Assembly (NCBI RefSeq): GCF_000474745.1
Contig: NZ_ASJR01000001.1
Coordinates: forward strand, 62,001 to 126,000
Origin: Chitinivibrio alkaliphilus ACht1
Lineage (GTDB): Bacteria; Fibrobacterota; Chitinivibrionia; Chitinivibrionales; Chitinivibrionaceae
Direction: 5' to 3'
DNA length: 64,000 bases
Both the position numbers and the translations under genes were made by a program. The notes below the pieces were generated by a model. The model was not told the DNA's origin, made no database searches, and saw nothing but the letters and a program-made list of their open reading frames with translations. Positions 36,953 to 45,824 of the stretch are shown here, in pieces (position 1 is the stretch's first letter; every line of letters begins with the position of its first letter).

Positions 36953-38852
36953 GAATATCCTGAATTATTTTCTCCGTGAGTGGATCGGGTGCTAGGCCCA
37001 GCTCCTGAAGCAATTCCTCCTGTGTACCTTGATCAATAAATCGATCAGGATATCCATAGGAAAGGAGTTTTGGCACATGGGATAGGGCACCACGGTGAGC
37101 TCCTTGCTGTAAAACCTGAAGTAGTTGCGCTCCCGCACCATTTATTAGAGAATTGTTTTCCAGGGTAATAACGGTATCATAGGCAGAAAAAAGTGAGTAG
37201 AGTCTATCATGTGGAAGGGGCTTTACACAGCGAAGACTTGTAACATCAGAAAGAATCCCAGCTGAATGGAGTTTTTCCTGTACGGCACAGGCCGTTGGAA
37301 GGAAATCGCCTACGGGGAGCAATAACACTTTTGCTCCGGGGAGTGTTTTCACTTGTTGAGGTAGAAACTCTTTTTTTCCCTGAGGTGCATATGCAGGTGG
37401 TGCAGCAGGAGTTGTGCCGCGTGGATAGCGAATAAAAACAGGGCCCTCTATTTCATAAAGCGCGCTGTATAGCATATCTTTCAGATCTTCTGCTGAAGAG
37501 GGGGTAAGGATGGTACAGTTGGGGATGGTGGTTAAATAGGAAAGGTCAAAGGCGCCATGATGTGTTGGCCCATCGGCTCCCACTAGCCCCGCACGGTCTA
37601 TGGCAAAGACAACGTTGAGCTTCTCTAAGGCAATATCATGAATAATTTGATCAAAGGCACGTTGCAGAAAAGAAGAGTAGAGGGCAAAAACCGGTTTTTG
37701 TCCAGCCAAGGCTAAGCCTGCACTGAAGGTTGCTCCGTGTTGTTCTGCAATTCCCACATCAATAAGTTGCTGTGGGAGTTCCTTTTCAAACGTCTCAAGT
37801 CCTGTTCCGTTAGGCATTGCGGCGGTAATGGCAAGGACACGAGCATCCTTTCTTGCTATCTCAAGGAGTGTACTGCCGAAAATGGAGCTCCATGATGGGG
37901 TCTTTTGCGAACTTTCTTTGCGTACTTCACCGCTCTCTATATCAAAGGAGCCAATACCATGAAATTTCGTCGCATTTATCTCAGCTGGTTCATACCCTTT
38001 TCCTTTTTTGGTAAGGGTGTGTATGAGAAGCGGTCCTTTGTTTTCATCTCGTGCGTAGGTCAAAACATGAAAAAGTTCTTCGAAGTTATGCCCATCAATG
38101 GGGCCCAGATATTTAATACCCATATCCTCAAAGAGTTTGCCTGGGGTAAAGGCTTTTTTTAAGTTGTCGTCAATACTGTGGCCGAGGTGTTGTAGTTTCT
38201 TTCCCAGAGATGCCGGAATCTGATCAAGGGTATTCCAAATATTTGATTTGAGACGTGTATACCGTTTGTCCGTAATGATTTTTGTAAGGTAAGTAGACAT
38301 GCCACCTACATTGGGAGCGATAGACATCTCATTATCATTCAGAATTACAATCATATTGGTATTGCTGTGGCCAAGATTATTAAGCCCTTCGTAGGCAAGA
38401 CCACCGGTCATAGCTCCATCGCCGATTACACTGACAATGTTATGTGTTTCCTTACGAAGGTCGCGGGCAAAGGCCATCCCCAAGGAGGCAGATATTGAGG
38501 TTGAAGCATGTCCCACCGTTAAGGCATCGTGAGGACTTTCTGTGATATGGGGAAACCCGCTTATTCCATTATACTGCCGGAGGGTGAAAAATTGCTCTTT
38601 TCGCCCTGTGATAATTTTATGAGTATAAGCTTGATGTCCCACATCCCAGATAAACTTATCTTTTGGGCTATCAAAGAGATAGTGCAGGGCAAGGGTTAGT
38701 TCCACAACTCCGAGACTTGGAGCGATATGTCCACCAGTTTTACTTACGGAATGTATCAGAAATTCGCGAATTTCAGTAGCTAGAGCTGGAAGATCTTTGG
38801 TGGATAGTTCTTTGAGATCCTGTGGAGATGTTATTGTATCGAGTAAACTCAT
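36945..38852 (-). CDS. dxs: 1-deoxy-D-xylulose-5-phosphate synthase
   Basis: 635 residues; thiamine-diphosphate enzyme joining pyruvate and glyceraldehyde-3-phosphate for the MEP isoprenoid pathway. Motifs: HIAPSLGVVELTLALHY, WDVGHQAYTHKI, the ThDP-binding GDGAMTGGLAYEGLNN, DVGIAEQHG with the catalytic glutamate, and DRAGLVGADGPTHHG. It leads a dxs-mutT unit and diverges from the HDOD gene across 140 bp. ThDP demand links it loosely with thiL at 60.3 kb. Confidence 0.97.
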   Translation of the reverse strand: MSLLDTITSPQDLKELSTKDLPALATEIREFLIHSVSKTGGHIAPSLGVVELTLALHYLFDSPKDKFIWDVGHQAYTHKIITGRKEQFFTLRQYNGISGFPHITESPHDALTVGHASTSISASLGMAFARDLRKETHNIVSVIGDGAMTGGLAYEGLNNLGHSNTNMIVILNDNEMSIAPNVGGMSTYLTKIITDKRYTRLKSNIWNTLDQIPASLGKKLQHLGHSIDDNLKKAFTPGKLFEDMGIKYLGPIDGHNFEELFHVLTYARDENKGPLLIHTLTKKGKGYEPAEINATKFHGIGSFDIESGEVRKESSQKTPSWSSIFGSTLLEIARKDARVLAITAAMPNGTGLETFEKELPQQLIDVGIAEQHGATFSAGLALAGQKPVFALYSSFLQRAFDQIIHDIALEKLNVVFAIDRAGLVGADGPTHHGAFDLSYLTTIPNCTILTPSSAEDLKDMLYSALYEIEGPVFIRYPRGTTPAAPPAYAPQGKKEFLPQQVKTLPGAKVLLLPVGDFLPTACAVQEKLHSAGILSDVTSLRCVKPLPHDRLYSLFSAYDTVITLENNSLINGAGAQLLQVLQQGAHRGALSHVPKLLSYGYPDRFIDQGTQEELLQELGLAPDPLTEKIIQDIRA

Positions 38853-38992
38853 AGTGATTTCCTTTTGGAGTAACCAAGGTATACTGTAAAATAATTCCTG
38901 CTGTTGGTTGGATAAAGGAATGGCTGTTTTTACTTGTAAATTATAAAAAAACAGTATACTGTGTAGTATGTATCGGTATTATTGGAGCAGGT

Positions 38993-41146
38993 ATGATTAC
39001 GGTTCTTGCCAGTATTTCTCATAAAAATATCCGTGAGGGGTTACAAAAGACTTTTTCTCGCACAAAGGCGGAATTTATCACGTGCCGACGACCATATGCT
39101 TCTATTGTAAAGGCACGTCAATATACTCCCGATGTGATTATTATTGAAATCCTGGAATGTACTCAAGACGAACTTTCCATAATTCGCCTCATACGAAAAC
39201 ATCCTGAGATCTGTCATACGCCCCTGTTGGTATTTGGCCCTGCTTGTTCTGAACAATGCCGTGTAGGTATGGAAAAAATGGGAGTAACAACCTATGTTGC
39301 AGCCCCCATCTCCGTAAAAAAAATACTCCTTGCAGTGCAAGTTGTTCTTCGAGAAACCATGACCACAGCATCAAAAAAAAAGAATGGAGAGAATCCCACA
39401 CAGGATGTTACTGCAGAAATGACGGCCCAGCTTTTTGATCCTCAGGTGCTCCCCACAAAAAAAATAGCACTCATGGTTTCCCATATTGATTCTCTGGTTG
39501 CCTTCCCGACAACCTTTGCGTCTGTCTTGCGGCTCACAGAAGATAACTCAAGTAGTGCAAGTCAGTTAGGTCGAGCTATTGAAAGTGATTCTTCAGTTGC
39601 AGCCGAGATTCTCCGTTTAGCAAACTCAGTGTATTATGCTGCGCGAAATAGACGCATTGATTCTCTACGCCAAGCGATTGTGCGTATTGGCTTTTCTCAA
39701 ACAAAAACAGCTGTTCTTTCCATGTCTGTGTTAAAACATTTTAATAGTAGATCTCCCAGTACCGGGTTTAGTTACAGAGAGTTTTGGTTTCACTCCCTTG
39801 CTGTGGCTATTATCGCAGAGAAGCTCGCAAAAAAAATTTCCGGTATCCGTAGTGACGAAGCCTTTGCCCTTGGTTTACTCCATGGACTCGGTGCTTTGAT
39901 GATGAATGAGTATCTTCCCACTACTTTTCAAAAAATACTTGATGGAGCTACGGAAGAAGGATCACCATTCACGTACTACCAAGATAGCACCATGTCGGTA
40001 AATCACCTCGATTTGCTTGCCTATCTTTTTACTATTTGGAAATTACCGAACTCCTTTAGTTCAGCAATCCGTATTTTTGACCGGTTGCACAACACTGCTT
40101 CCGATGTACAGAAAAACAGCCTTGCAGTAACCATATCCCTTGCAAAATCTATGGCATACGGTTTTGATATCGGCTATACAACCGATTGTTCTGTGCACCA
40201 CTTTGAGTATGGTCTTCTCCATACCTTCGGTATTCATAAGGGGATTACGGACACCTTTATCCACACTCTATATTCAGAGCTCAATCTCTATAACAGCATT
40301 GTTAATATTGACGATCGGACCTACCCCCGAAGAAATAAGCCAGTTCATGAGACAGAAAAAATATCCCTGCTATGTTGTTTTTCCGGCGAATTTATGTGGT
40401 CAGCGCTCTATGAATATATCCGCCAATCAGACCGATATTCCATACGCCATTGTGAGGATGTACAAACTTTAGAACAGGTTCTTTCTGAGCAAGATGCTGA
40501 ATACATCGCTCTTTTTCCAGCGTATACGAAAGATATGAAAAAGCAACTGCAGCTCTGTGATGCCAGGGGCGTTCGTGGGTTAGTTATGGACGTCTCCAAA
40601 ACCCTGCGCTCTATTGACTTTGAAACGTGTATTATTGCTGAATATCCCGTTGATTTGCGCAATGTTCACATGGTGTTACAGGCGCTTAATATGAATAGTG
40701 TGAGTAATGACATGAGTGATCGGGCCATAAAATATCTTCTTCCGCTTACCAAGGGTCCCGTCACTCATGAAAAGCGGAATGCTTTGGTAGTATATCGTTC
40801 TACCCAAGGATATACCAAGTTGTATCACCATATAAAGCGCTATGATTGGCCAAGCTTTAATAAGTTCATCTATGGACACAAGGCGCTTCAATATGCAAAA
40901 GATTCCTCTGCAAAGGTGACTCATTACTTTCTGGAATGGAAAGCTCCTTTTACTGAATGCGCAGAGAGCCTCCAAGAGCTTAAAAAACACACTGGCTCAC
41001 AGAATGCACAGTATATTGTGTTTTATGAAGGAGTGGGGGAAGAGTCTTCGCAAGACCTTCACCTTCTTAGTACGATCTCAGACATAACTCTCGTCAATTT
41101 GGCAGATGAGTCAGATTGTGCTTCCTTACATACCATTCTTTCATAG
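38993..41146 (+). CDS. Pseudo-receiver - HDOD signalling protein
   Basis: 717 residues. The N-terminal receiver-like domain (about 1-120) has PDVIIIEIL where the phospho-acceptor Asp should be (E), and AAPI in place of KPI, so it should not be phosphorylated in the normal way. An HDOD domain follows at about 160-370 (LPTKKIALMVSHIDSLVAFP, ESDSSVAAEILRLANSVYY, ALGLLHGLGALMMNEY). About 300 further residues have no family that I recognise. HDOD proteins often govern motility, biofilm and stress outputs. A single gene with a candidate promoter (TATACT near 38956). Confidence 0.82.
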   Translation: MITVLASISHKNIREGLQKTFSRTKAEFITCRRPYASIVKARQYTPDVIIIEILECTQDELSIIRLIRKHPEICHTPLLVFGPACSEQCRVGMEKMGVTTYVAAPISVKKILLAVQVVLRETMTTASKKKNGENPTQDVTAEMTAQLFDPQVLPTKKIALMVSHIDSLVAFPTTFASVLRLTEDNSSSASQLGRAIESDSSVAAEILRLANSVYYAARNRRIDSLRQAIVRIGFSQTKTAVLSMSVLKHFNSRSPSTGFSYREFWFHSLAVAIIAEKLAKKISGIRSDEAFALGLLHGLGALMMNEYLPTTFQKILDGATEEGSPFTYYQDSTMSVNHLDLLAYLFTIWKLPNSFSSAIRIFDRLHNTASDVQKNSLAVTISLAKSMAYGFDIGYTTDCSVHHFEYGLLHTFGIHKGITDTFIHTLYSELNLYNSIVNIDDRTYPRRNKPVHETEKISLLCCFSGEFMWSALYEYIRQSDRYSIRHCEDVQTLEQVLSEQDAEYIALFPAYTKDMKKQLQLCDARGVRGLVMDVSKTLRSIDFETCIIAEYPVDLRNVHMVLQALNMNSVSNDMSDRAIKYLLPLTKGPVTHEKRNALVVYRSTQGYTKLYHHIKRYDWPSFNKFIYGHKALQYAKDSSAKVTHYFLEWKAPFTECAESLQELKKHTGSQNAQYIVFYEGVGEESSQDLHLLSTISDITLVNLADESDCASLHTILS

Positions 41147-41152
41147 AATATA

Positions 41153-41983
41153 TCAAGGCACGTAGAGCTGCTGCCCATTATCGTCGGTAATAATTTGATT
41201 CATGGAATCATCCGGTTTCTTCGATGAGGATGCAAGGGGAACTTCTTGTGTTGGACGTGAACGTGCATCACGCGGCTGAATATTTTCGATAAAGTTCTTT
41301 TCAAATTCATCCAGCTCAAGAGGAGATTCATCCTGTACCGGTGGCTTTGGGCTGCTTTTTTTAGGAACTTTCCCCTTCGGGGCCACTGATGGGGAAGGAG
41401 ATTTCTGCTGTTTTTCTTTTACCGAGGTAGTTTGTTTTTTCCTAGTATTTTGGTACTGTTGTGAGTGCTCTTTTTTGTCAGGGGTGTCCTGTTTTTTTCC
41501 CAGTATAGAGGAATAATCAGCTGCAAAATTTCCAAACAGATGGGTTACTTTTTCAGCTTGAGTTACCCGTTTTGCTAAATCACGAATCTGAAGATTCGTA
41601 TCTGAGACATATTCGCGGAGTTTATTATCGAGTTCTTCTGAAATATGCCCTACCCGTGTATCAATAAGGGATGATTTATTTTCAATGGTTTTAGCCATGC
41701 TGTCGATTTTTTCGTTAATAATTTCAGAGTTCATAGACTTTAACTGGGCAAGCTCTTTTTTAAGGATCATCACATCCTCTTTACCGCGAGTTGCTTCCTG
41801 CATCAACTCTCGTTTTACCTGAGAAAGCTCTTTCTCAAACTCTTCCTTGAAAGAGGATATGCTGTTCAATACTTCTGTTTTTACTCCACGAATACCAGCA
41901 TGTAATTCTTTTATCTCATCGTCCATGAGGGAATCAACGAACTGTGAAAGGACTTCTTTCATCTTTGCCTTATTTTCCGACAT
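41153..41983 (-). CDS. Coiled-coil protein of unknown function
   Basis: 276 residues. Residues ~1-150 are a nearly continuous coiled coil (EEFEKELSQVKRELMQEA, KELAQLKSMNSEIINEKI), followed by a Lys/Pro/Ser-rich linker (~165-225) and an acidic end (ELDEFEKNFIENIQ). No signal peptide, so cytoplasmic. It resembles scaffold or polar-localisation proteins only in general build. It is convergent with the HDOD gene (7-bp gap), and behind a GAGGAG ribosome site. Confidence 0.7.
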   Translation of the reverse strand: MSENKAKMKEVLSQFVDSLMDDEIKELHAGIRGVKTEVLNSISSFKEEFEKELSQVKRELMQEATRGKEDVMILKKELAQLKSMNSEIINEKIDSMAKTIENKSSLIDTRVGHISEELDNKLREYVSDTNLQIRDLAKRVTQAEKVTHLFGNFAADYSSILGKKQDTPDKKEHSQQYQNTRKKQTTSVKEKQQKSPSPSVAPKGKVPKKSSPKPPVQDESPLELDEFEKNFIENIQPRDARSRPTQEVPLASSSKKPDDSMNQIITDDNGQQLYVP

Positions 41984-42052
41984 ACAAACTACTCCTCATT
42001 AAAACAGGGGGATGACTGTATAGGCATAATAATAGTACAAAAAGGACAGCTT

Positions 42053-42074
42053 GGCAGATATAAATTGATCTGCC
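42053..42074. terminator. Hairpin in the gap upstream of the coiled-coil gene
   Basis: GGCAGAT - 8 nt - ATCTGCC, a perfect 7-bp stem, 37 bp past the rpe stop on the minus strand. No long T tail, but CTTTTT follows 10 bp later in the minus direction. Possible rpe terminator. Confidence 0.45.
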
Positions 42075-42110
42075 TGCACAAAAAAGGACGGTCCATTTTA
42101 TTCCGTGTAT

Positions 42111-42764
42111 TTAGGAGATGCGCAGACTATCAATGGCGTTTTGGTAGGAACGCTGTTTAAAAATGTAACTGCCGGCGACAAGTACATCAGCTCCTTGTTC
42201 GACACAAAGCCGTCCTGTCTTATCCGTAATTCCCCCATCGACTTCAATATGAATAGGATGATTCATCTTGTCAACCAAGGCTTTTACCGCGGAGATCTTC
42301 TCCAGCACTTCCGGGAGAAATGATTGCCCGCCGAATCCTGCATAGACTGACATAAGAAGAACAAGGTCAATTTTGTCTAAGTAGTCCGTGAATGTTGATA
42401 TGGGGATATCTGGGTTGACAGACACACCAGCTTTGCATCCTAAGGAAGCGATCTTGTCAAGGGTTTCAGGTAGGTCCTGACAGGCGTTTGCATGAACTGT
42501 TATGTAGTGTGCACCGGCAGCAGCAAAGGCTTCAAGATATCGTTCCGGCTGAGTAACCATGAGATGTACATCCAACGGTTTATCCGTGAGTGTATGCACT
42601 TTTTCGATAATCATTGGCCCAAAACTGATGTTGGGCACAAACATACCATCCATGACATCGCAGTGGATCCAATCTGCGCCAGCATTATCTATGTCGTGGA
42701 TATCCTTTGAAAGATGCGCAAAGTCTGCTGAGAGAATGGAAGGTGAAATAAGGGGGGACCTCAC
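42111..42764 (-). CDS. rpe: Ribulose-phosphate 3-epimerase
   Basis: 217 residues, TIM barrel of the pentose phosphate pathway. Motifs: SPSILSADFAHLSKDI, DWIHCDVMDGMFVPN, VHLMV, VLLMSVYAGFGGQSF (usually SVnPGFgGQ), EVDGGIT and LVAGSYIF. The start is GTG 42764 behind CAGGAG, overlapping nadD by 4 bp. YAGFGGQ is a small variation at the phosphate loop. Confidence 0.95.
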   Translation of the reverse strand: MRSPLISPSILSADFAHLSKDIHDIDNAGADWIHCDVMDGMFVPNISFGPMIIEKVHTLTDKPLDVHLMVTQPERYLEAFAAAGAHYITVHANACQDLPETLDKIASLGCKAGVSVNPDIPISTFTDYLDKIDLVLLMSVYAGFGGQSFLPEVLEKISAVKALVDKMNHPIHIEVDGGITDKTGRLCVEQGADVLVAGSYIFKQRSYQNAIDSLRIS

Positions 42765-43357
42765 GATGGTACTCCTGAGTAAAGATTATGTTGTTTGATA
42801 TATTTTTGCACAGCCGGGTGAAGCAGCCCCGTACATGTATAGCCTTGTGCACAGTAGGTACGAAGTGTTGTTGAACTGATACCCCAAAAGGGTGAGGGAA
42901 CTGAATGAATCTTTTGTACCGGTAGGTGCTGTGGAGTAGACATGGCATAGCCCGGACGTTCAACCACGGCGAGGTGTGCAAGCTTTAAAATTTTTTCGTA
43001 AGAACGCCACCGAGGAAAATTTGAAAGATTATCTGAGCCGATAATAAAGAAGATTTCTTGGGGCATGCGTTCTTCCCGTATTTCACAGATTGTGTCAACG
43101 CTGTAGGAAACGCCAGCCCGCGCACCTTCTTTGTCCCAGAGCTCAAAGGAGGGGTATTCCTTGATGGCAGCTGCTACAAGATTGCATCTATGCGCAAAGG
43201 ATGTTTGCAAACTTTCTTTCTGGAAGGCATGGTTCTTGGTGGGAATAAAGAGTACTCGGTGAAGATCCAGATATTCTTGCACAAGATGCGCCATGGAAAT
43301 ATGACCTGCATGGGGCGGGTTAAAACTTCCTCCAAGAAGAGCAATTCGTTCTTTCAA
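42761..43357 (-). CDS. nadD: Nicotinate-nucleotide adenylyltransferase
   Basis: 198 residues. The nucleotidyltransferase motif GGSFNPPHAGH is at the N-terminus; FIIGSDNLSNFPRW binds the nicotinate ring region; ISSTTLR is the C-terminal phosphate motif. It makes deamido-NAD. It lies between bamD (5-bp gap) and rpe (4-bp overlap) in one operon. Confidence 0.95.
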   Translation of the reverse strand: MKERIALLGGSFNPPHAGHISMAHLVQEYLDLHRVLFIPTKNHAFQKESLQTSFAHRCNLVAAAIKEYPSFELWDKEGARAGVSYSVDTICEIREERMPQEIFFIIGSDNLSNFPRWRSYEKILKLAHLAVVERPGYAMSTPQHLPVQKIHSVPSPFWGISSTTLRTYCAQGYTCTGLLHPAVQKYIKQHNLYSGVPS

Positions 43358-43362
43358 GACAC

Positions 43363-44115
43363 TTACTCTCTCTTTTTCTCTAACATTTCCTTGAGGGCCT
43401 GTACCTTCTTCTCATCGTACGATGTGGCTTGGAGACGTTCAATGTATACTTCCGCCTCAGCATAGCGTTGCCCGTAAATAAGGCTCCGAGCTAAGGAATC
43501 AGTCACTTCATTGATACGTTTTGTCTCAGGAAAGCTTTTTAGAATGTCTTCATAGTACACAACCGCTGAGTTGTATCGATCAATAATTGTATAAAAATGT
43601 GCATTGTTCATGGCTTTTTCTACAAATTTTTCGTAGATACTGTCTAAGTATGTCTGAGCAGAATCTGCGTACGGACTGTTTGGGTATGTCGCGACAAATC
43701 GATTGAATCGTTGCTGCGCACGCCGAAGAATTGCGATGTCTCGTTCGACAATAGGTGCTTCATAGTAGAGAGCCAAACCGAGCTTAAAAAGCGCCTCTTC
43801 CCGCAGGGGAGATTGAGAAAACCGAGCAAGCACTTCTTCATACTCAATAGATGCCTCCCGGTAATTTCCAAGGGCGAATTTTGTATGTCCTGCCATGAGA
43901 TAGAGAGAGTCACGACGCTCAATATCAGCAGCGCAATTTCGTATCACATCATCAAAAAGGGTGTTGGCACGACGATAACTTTCTCCATGATAGCGTTCTA
44001 AACCATCAACATACTTTTGCTGACATCGTGTTAGTTCAAGAGCATCTTCCTGTGCTAAAAGCAGAGCCGGAAAAAGAAGTAGTGTACATAGACTCAGTCG
44101 TGCTGTTATTTTCAT
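43363..44115 (-). CDS. bamD: BamD/YfiO-like TPR outer-membrane assembly protein
   Basis: 250 residues from ATG 44115 behind GAGGTGAT. A signal peptide (about 1-19, LCTLLLFPALLLAQ) precedes tetratricopeptide repeats (ERYHGESYRRANTLFDDVI, GNYREASIEYEEVLARF, AQQRFNRFVATYPNSPY, YNSAVVYYEDILKSFPE), with the BamD-style spacing and YPNSPYADSA. Unlike typical BamD, no lipobox cysteine follows the signal peptide. BamD role is therefore likely but not certain; a CpoB/YbgF-like protein is the alternative. Confidence 0.72.
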   Translation of the reverse strand: MKITARLSLCTLLLFPALLLAQEDALELTRCQQKYVDGLERYHGESYRRANTLFDDVIRNCAADIERRDSLYLMAGHTKFALGNYREASIEYEEVLARFSQSPLREEALFKLGLALYYEAPIVERDIAILRRAQQRFNRFVATYPNSPYADSAQTYLDSIYEKFVEKAMNNAHFYTIIDRYNSAVVYYEDILKSFPETKRINEVTDSLARSLIYGQRYAEAEVYIERLQATSYDEKKVQALKEMLEKKRE

Positions 44116-44222
44116 ATCACCTCGCTTAAACATTACTCGTAAAAATAGATTTTTGTTATATATTATGCTAGTACTTTTGTATTTAGTATATCCCTGACAT
44201 TTATTATTCATCGGGAATTTCT

Positions 44223-45824
44223 ATGCCGAATCAGTTTATTATTCATCAACTTCGTGTTCCAGCAGACTACAGCTATGATGATCTTTTGCGACGACTTTCA
44301 CGGAAAATACGTATTCCCCGACGCTTTATTGAGCACGTGAAAATAACATCACGCTCCATAGATGCTCGAAAAAATCCTACCTACGTACTCTCCCTTGTCT
44401 TTTCCTTAGTACCGTCATACAATAAAACGACGTCCCGTCTTCAACAGTATCATCCACCCAGTCGACTCCATATACCCGCTATTCCTCCGGCAGAGAAGCC
44501 ACCCATTGTTATCGGTGCTGGCCCTGCGGGGCTTGCCGCAGCCTATGTATTAGCGGAGGCAGGGACATGCCCCGTAATATTGGAACAGGGACCAAATGCA
44601 GAGGTGCGACAGAAAGATATTCTTCAATTTTGGAAAGAGGGAATATTGAACCCTTACTCAAATATGCTGTTCGGGAGGGGGAGCTGGCCTTTTTCAGATG
44701 GAAAGCTTACGTGTCGTAGTAAGAATCGGAGAGAAGTTGCTTTCTTTCTTGATCTGCTCATAGATGCAGGAGCTCCTCCATCTATTCGTGTTGATACACA
44801 TCCCCATATTGGTACAGATGTCCTTATGAAAATCATTCCTCGAATTCGCAAAAAAATAGAACAGCGAGGCGGTGTCTTTCTATTTAACACCGCCCTCAAG
44901 GATATGCGTATTGTAGATAATCGTCTTATTTACATTGACACCGCAGAAAAAACATATCCTGTTGATACGCTGTTCCTTGCGACCGGACATAGTGCACGAG
45001 ATGTGTATTCTCTCTTACACGAAAAAGGGGTTCCCCTTGGAAAGAAGGGGATAGCCATGGGGGTACGAGCAGAACTTCCTCAATCCTTGCTTAATACCAC
45101 TCTTTATAAAGCAAAAACGCCCGTCTTTGGCCCCGCAGAATTCAGGGTTCGTCGCCGATCAGAAAAAACAGATCGTTCTGTATACAGCTTTTGCATGTGC
45201 CCCGGCGGTGTTGTCGTATCGTGTGCCTCATCAGCAGGCAAAATAACTACCAACGGAATGAGCTATTCAAAACGCAACTTATATTGGGGAAATGCAGCGT
45301 TTCTGGTTCCACTTTCTCACGAAGAGTATGGGGGAGATGCCCAGGATGTTCTTGCGGGAATACGATTTCAGGAACGATGGGAAGCGAAAGCCTTTGTAGC
45401 TGGGGGCAAAACCTACGCTCTCCCTGGATCGACCCTTGCCGACTTTCTAGAAAATAGAGCTCCCACAACACTTCCCCCGTCTCCATCTGCATTCAGAGTC
45501 ACCCCGGCAAATCTTCGGACATTACTCCCCTCTCTTGTACAAGAGGCGCTTTGTGAAACTTTGCCAGGCTTCCTCCATTCACTTGGGCAGGATGATTTCT
45601 CCCAGGTAATTCTCTATGGGGTTGAAACGCGAAGTTCTTCACCTGTACAGATCTTACGCAACAGTACTGGTGAATCACGTGGGGTTGATAACCTCTACCC
45701 CTTGGGTGAAGGAGCAGGATATGCCGGAGGTATTGTGAGTAGCGGGGTTGATGGAATACGTAGGGCCTTACAATTTCTCGAGAGGCGGGAACAACAGGAA
45801 GCTGTCCCCGCTAATATTGATTAA
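44223..45824 (+). CDS. FAD-dependent dehydrogenase (COG2509-type)
   Basis: 533 residues. The N-terminal ~80-residue domain (DYSYDDLLRRLSRKIRIP, RSIDARKNPTYVLSLVFS) is typical of this family. The Rossmann FAD loop GAGPAGLAAAY is near 97-107. FSDGKLTCRSKN and the C-terminal PLGEGAGYAGGIVSSGVDG complete the FAD site. The reaction is not established for the family. It diverges from bamD; its stop overlaps the convergent purH-like gene by 4 bp. Confidence 0.85.
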   Translation: MPNQFIIHQLRVPADYSYDDLLRRLSRKIRIPRRFIEHVKITSRSIDARKNPTYVLSLVFSLVPSYNKTTSRLQQYHPPSRLHIPAIPPAEKPPIVIGAGPAGLAAAYVLAEAGTCPVILEQGPNAEVRQKDILQFWKEGILNPYSNMLFGRGSWPFSDGKLTCRSKNRREVAFFLDLLIDAGAPPSIRVDTHPHIGTDVLMKIIPRIRKKIEQRGGVFLFNTALKDMRIVDNRLIYIDTAEKTYPVDTLFLATGHSARDVYSLLHEKGVPLGKKGIAMGVRAELPQSLLNTTLYKAKTPVFGPAEFRVRRRSEKTDRSVYSFCMCPGGVVVSCASSAGKITTNGMSYSKRNLYWGNAAFLVPLSHEEYGGDAQDVLAGIRFQERWEAKAFVAGGKTYALPGSTLADFLENRAPTTLPPSPSAFRVTPANLRTLLPSLVQEALCETLPGFLHSLGQDDFSQVILYGVETRSSSPVQILRNSTGESRGVDNLYPLGEGAGYAGGIVSSGVDGIRRALQFLERREQQEAVPANID

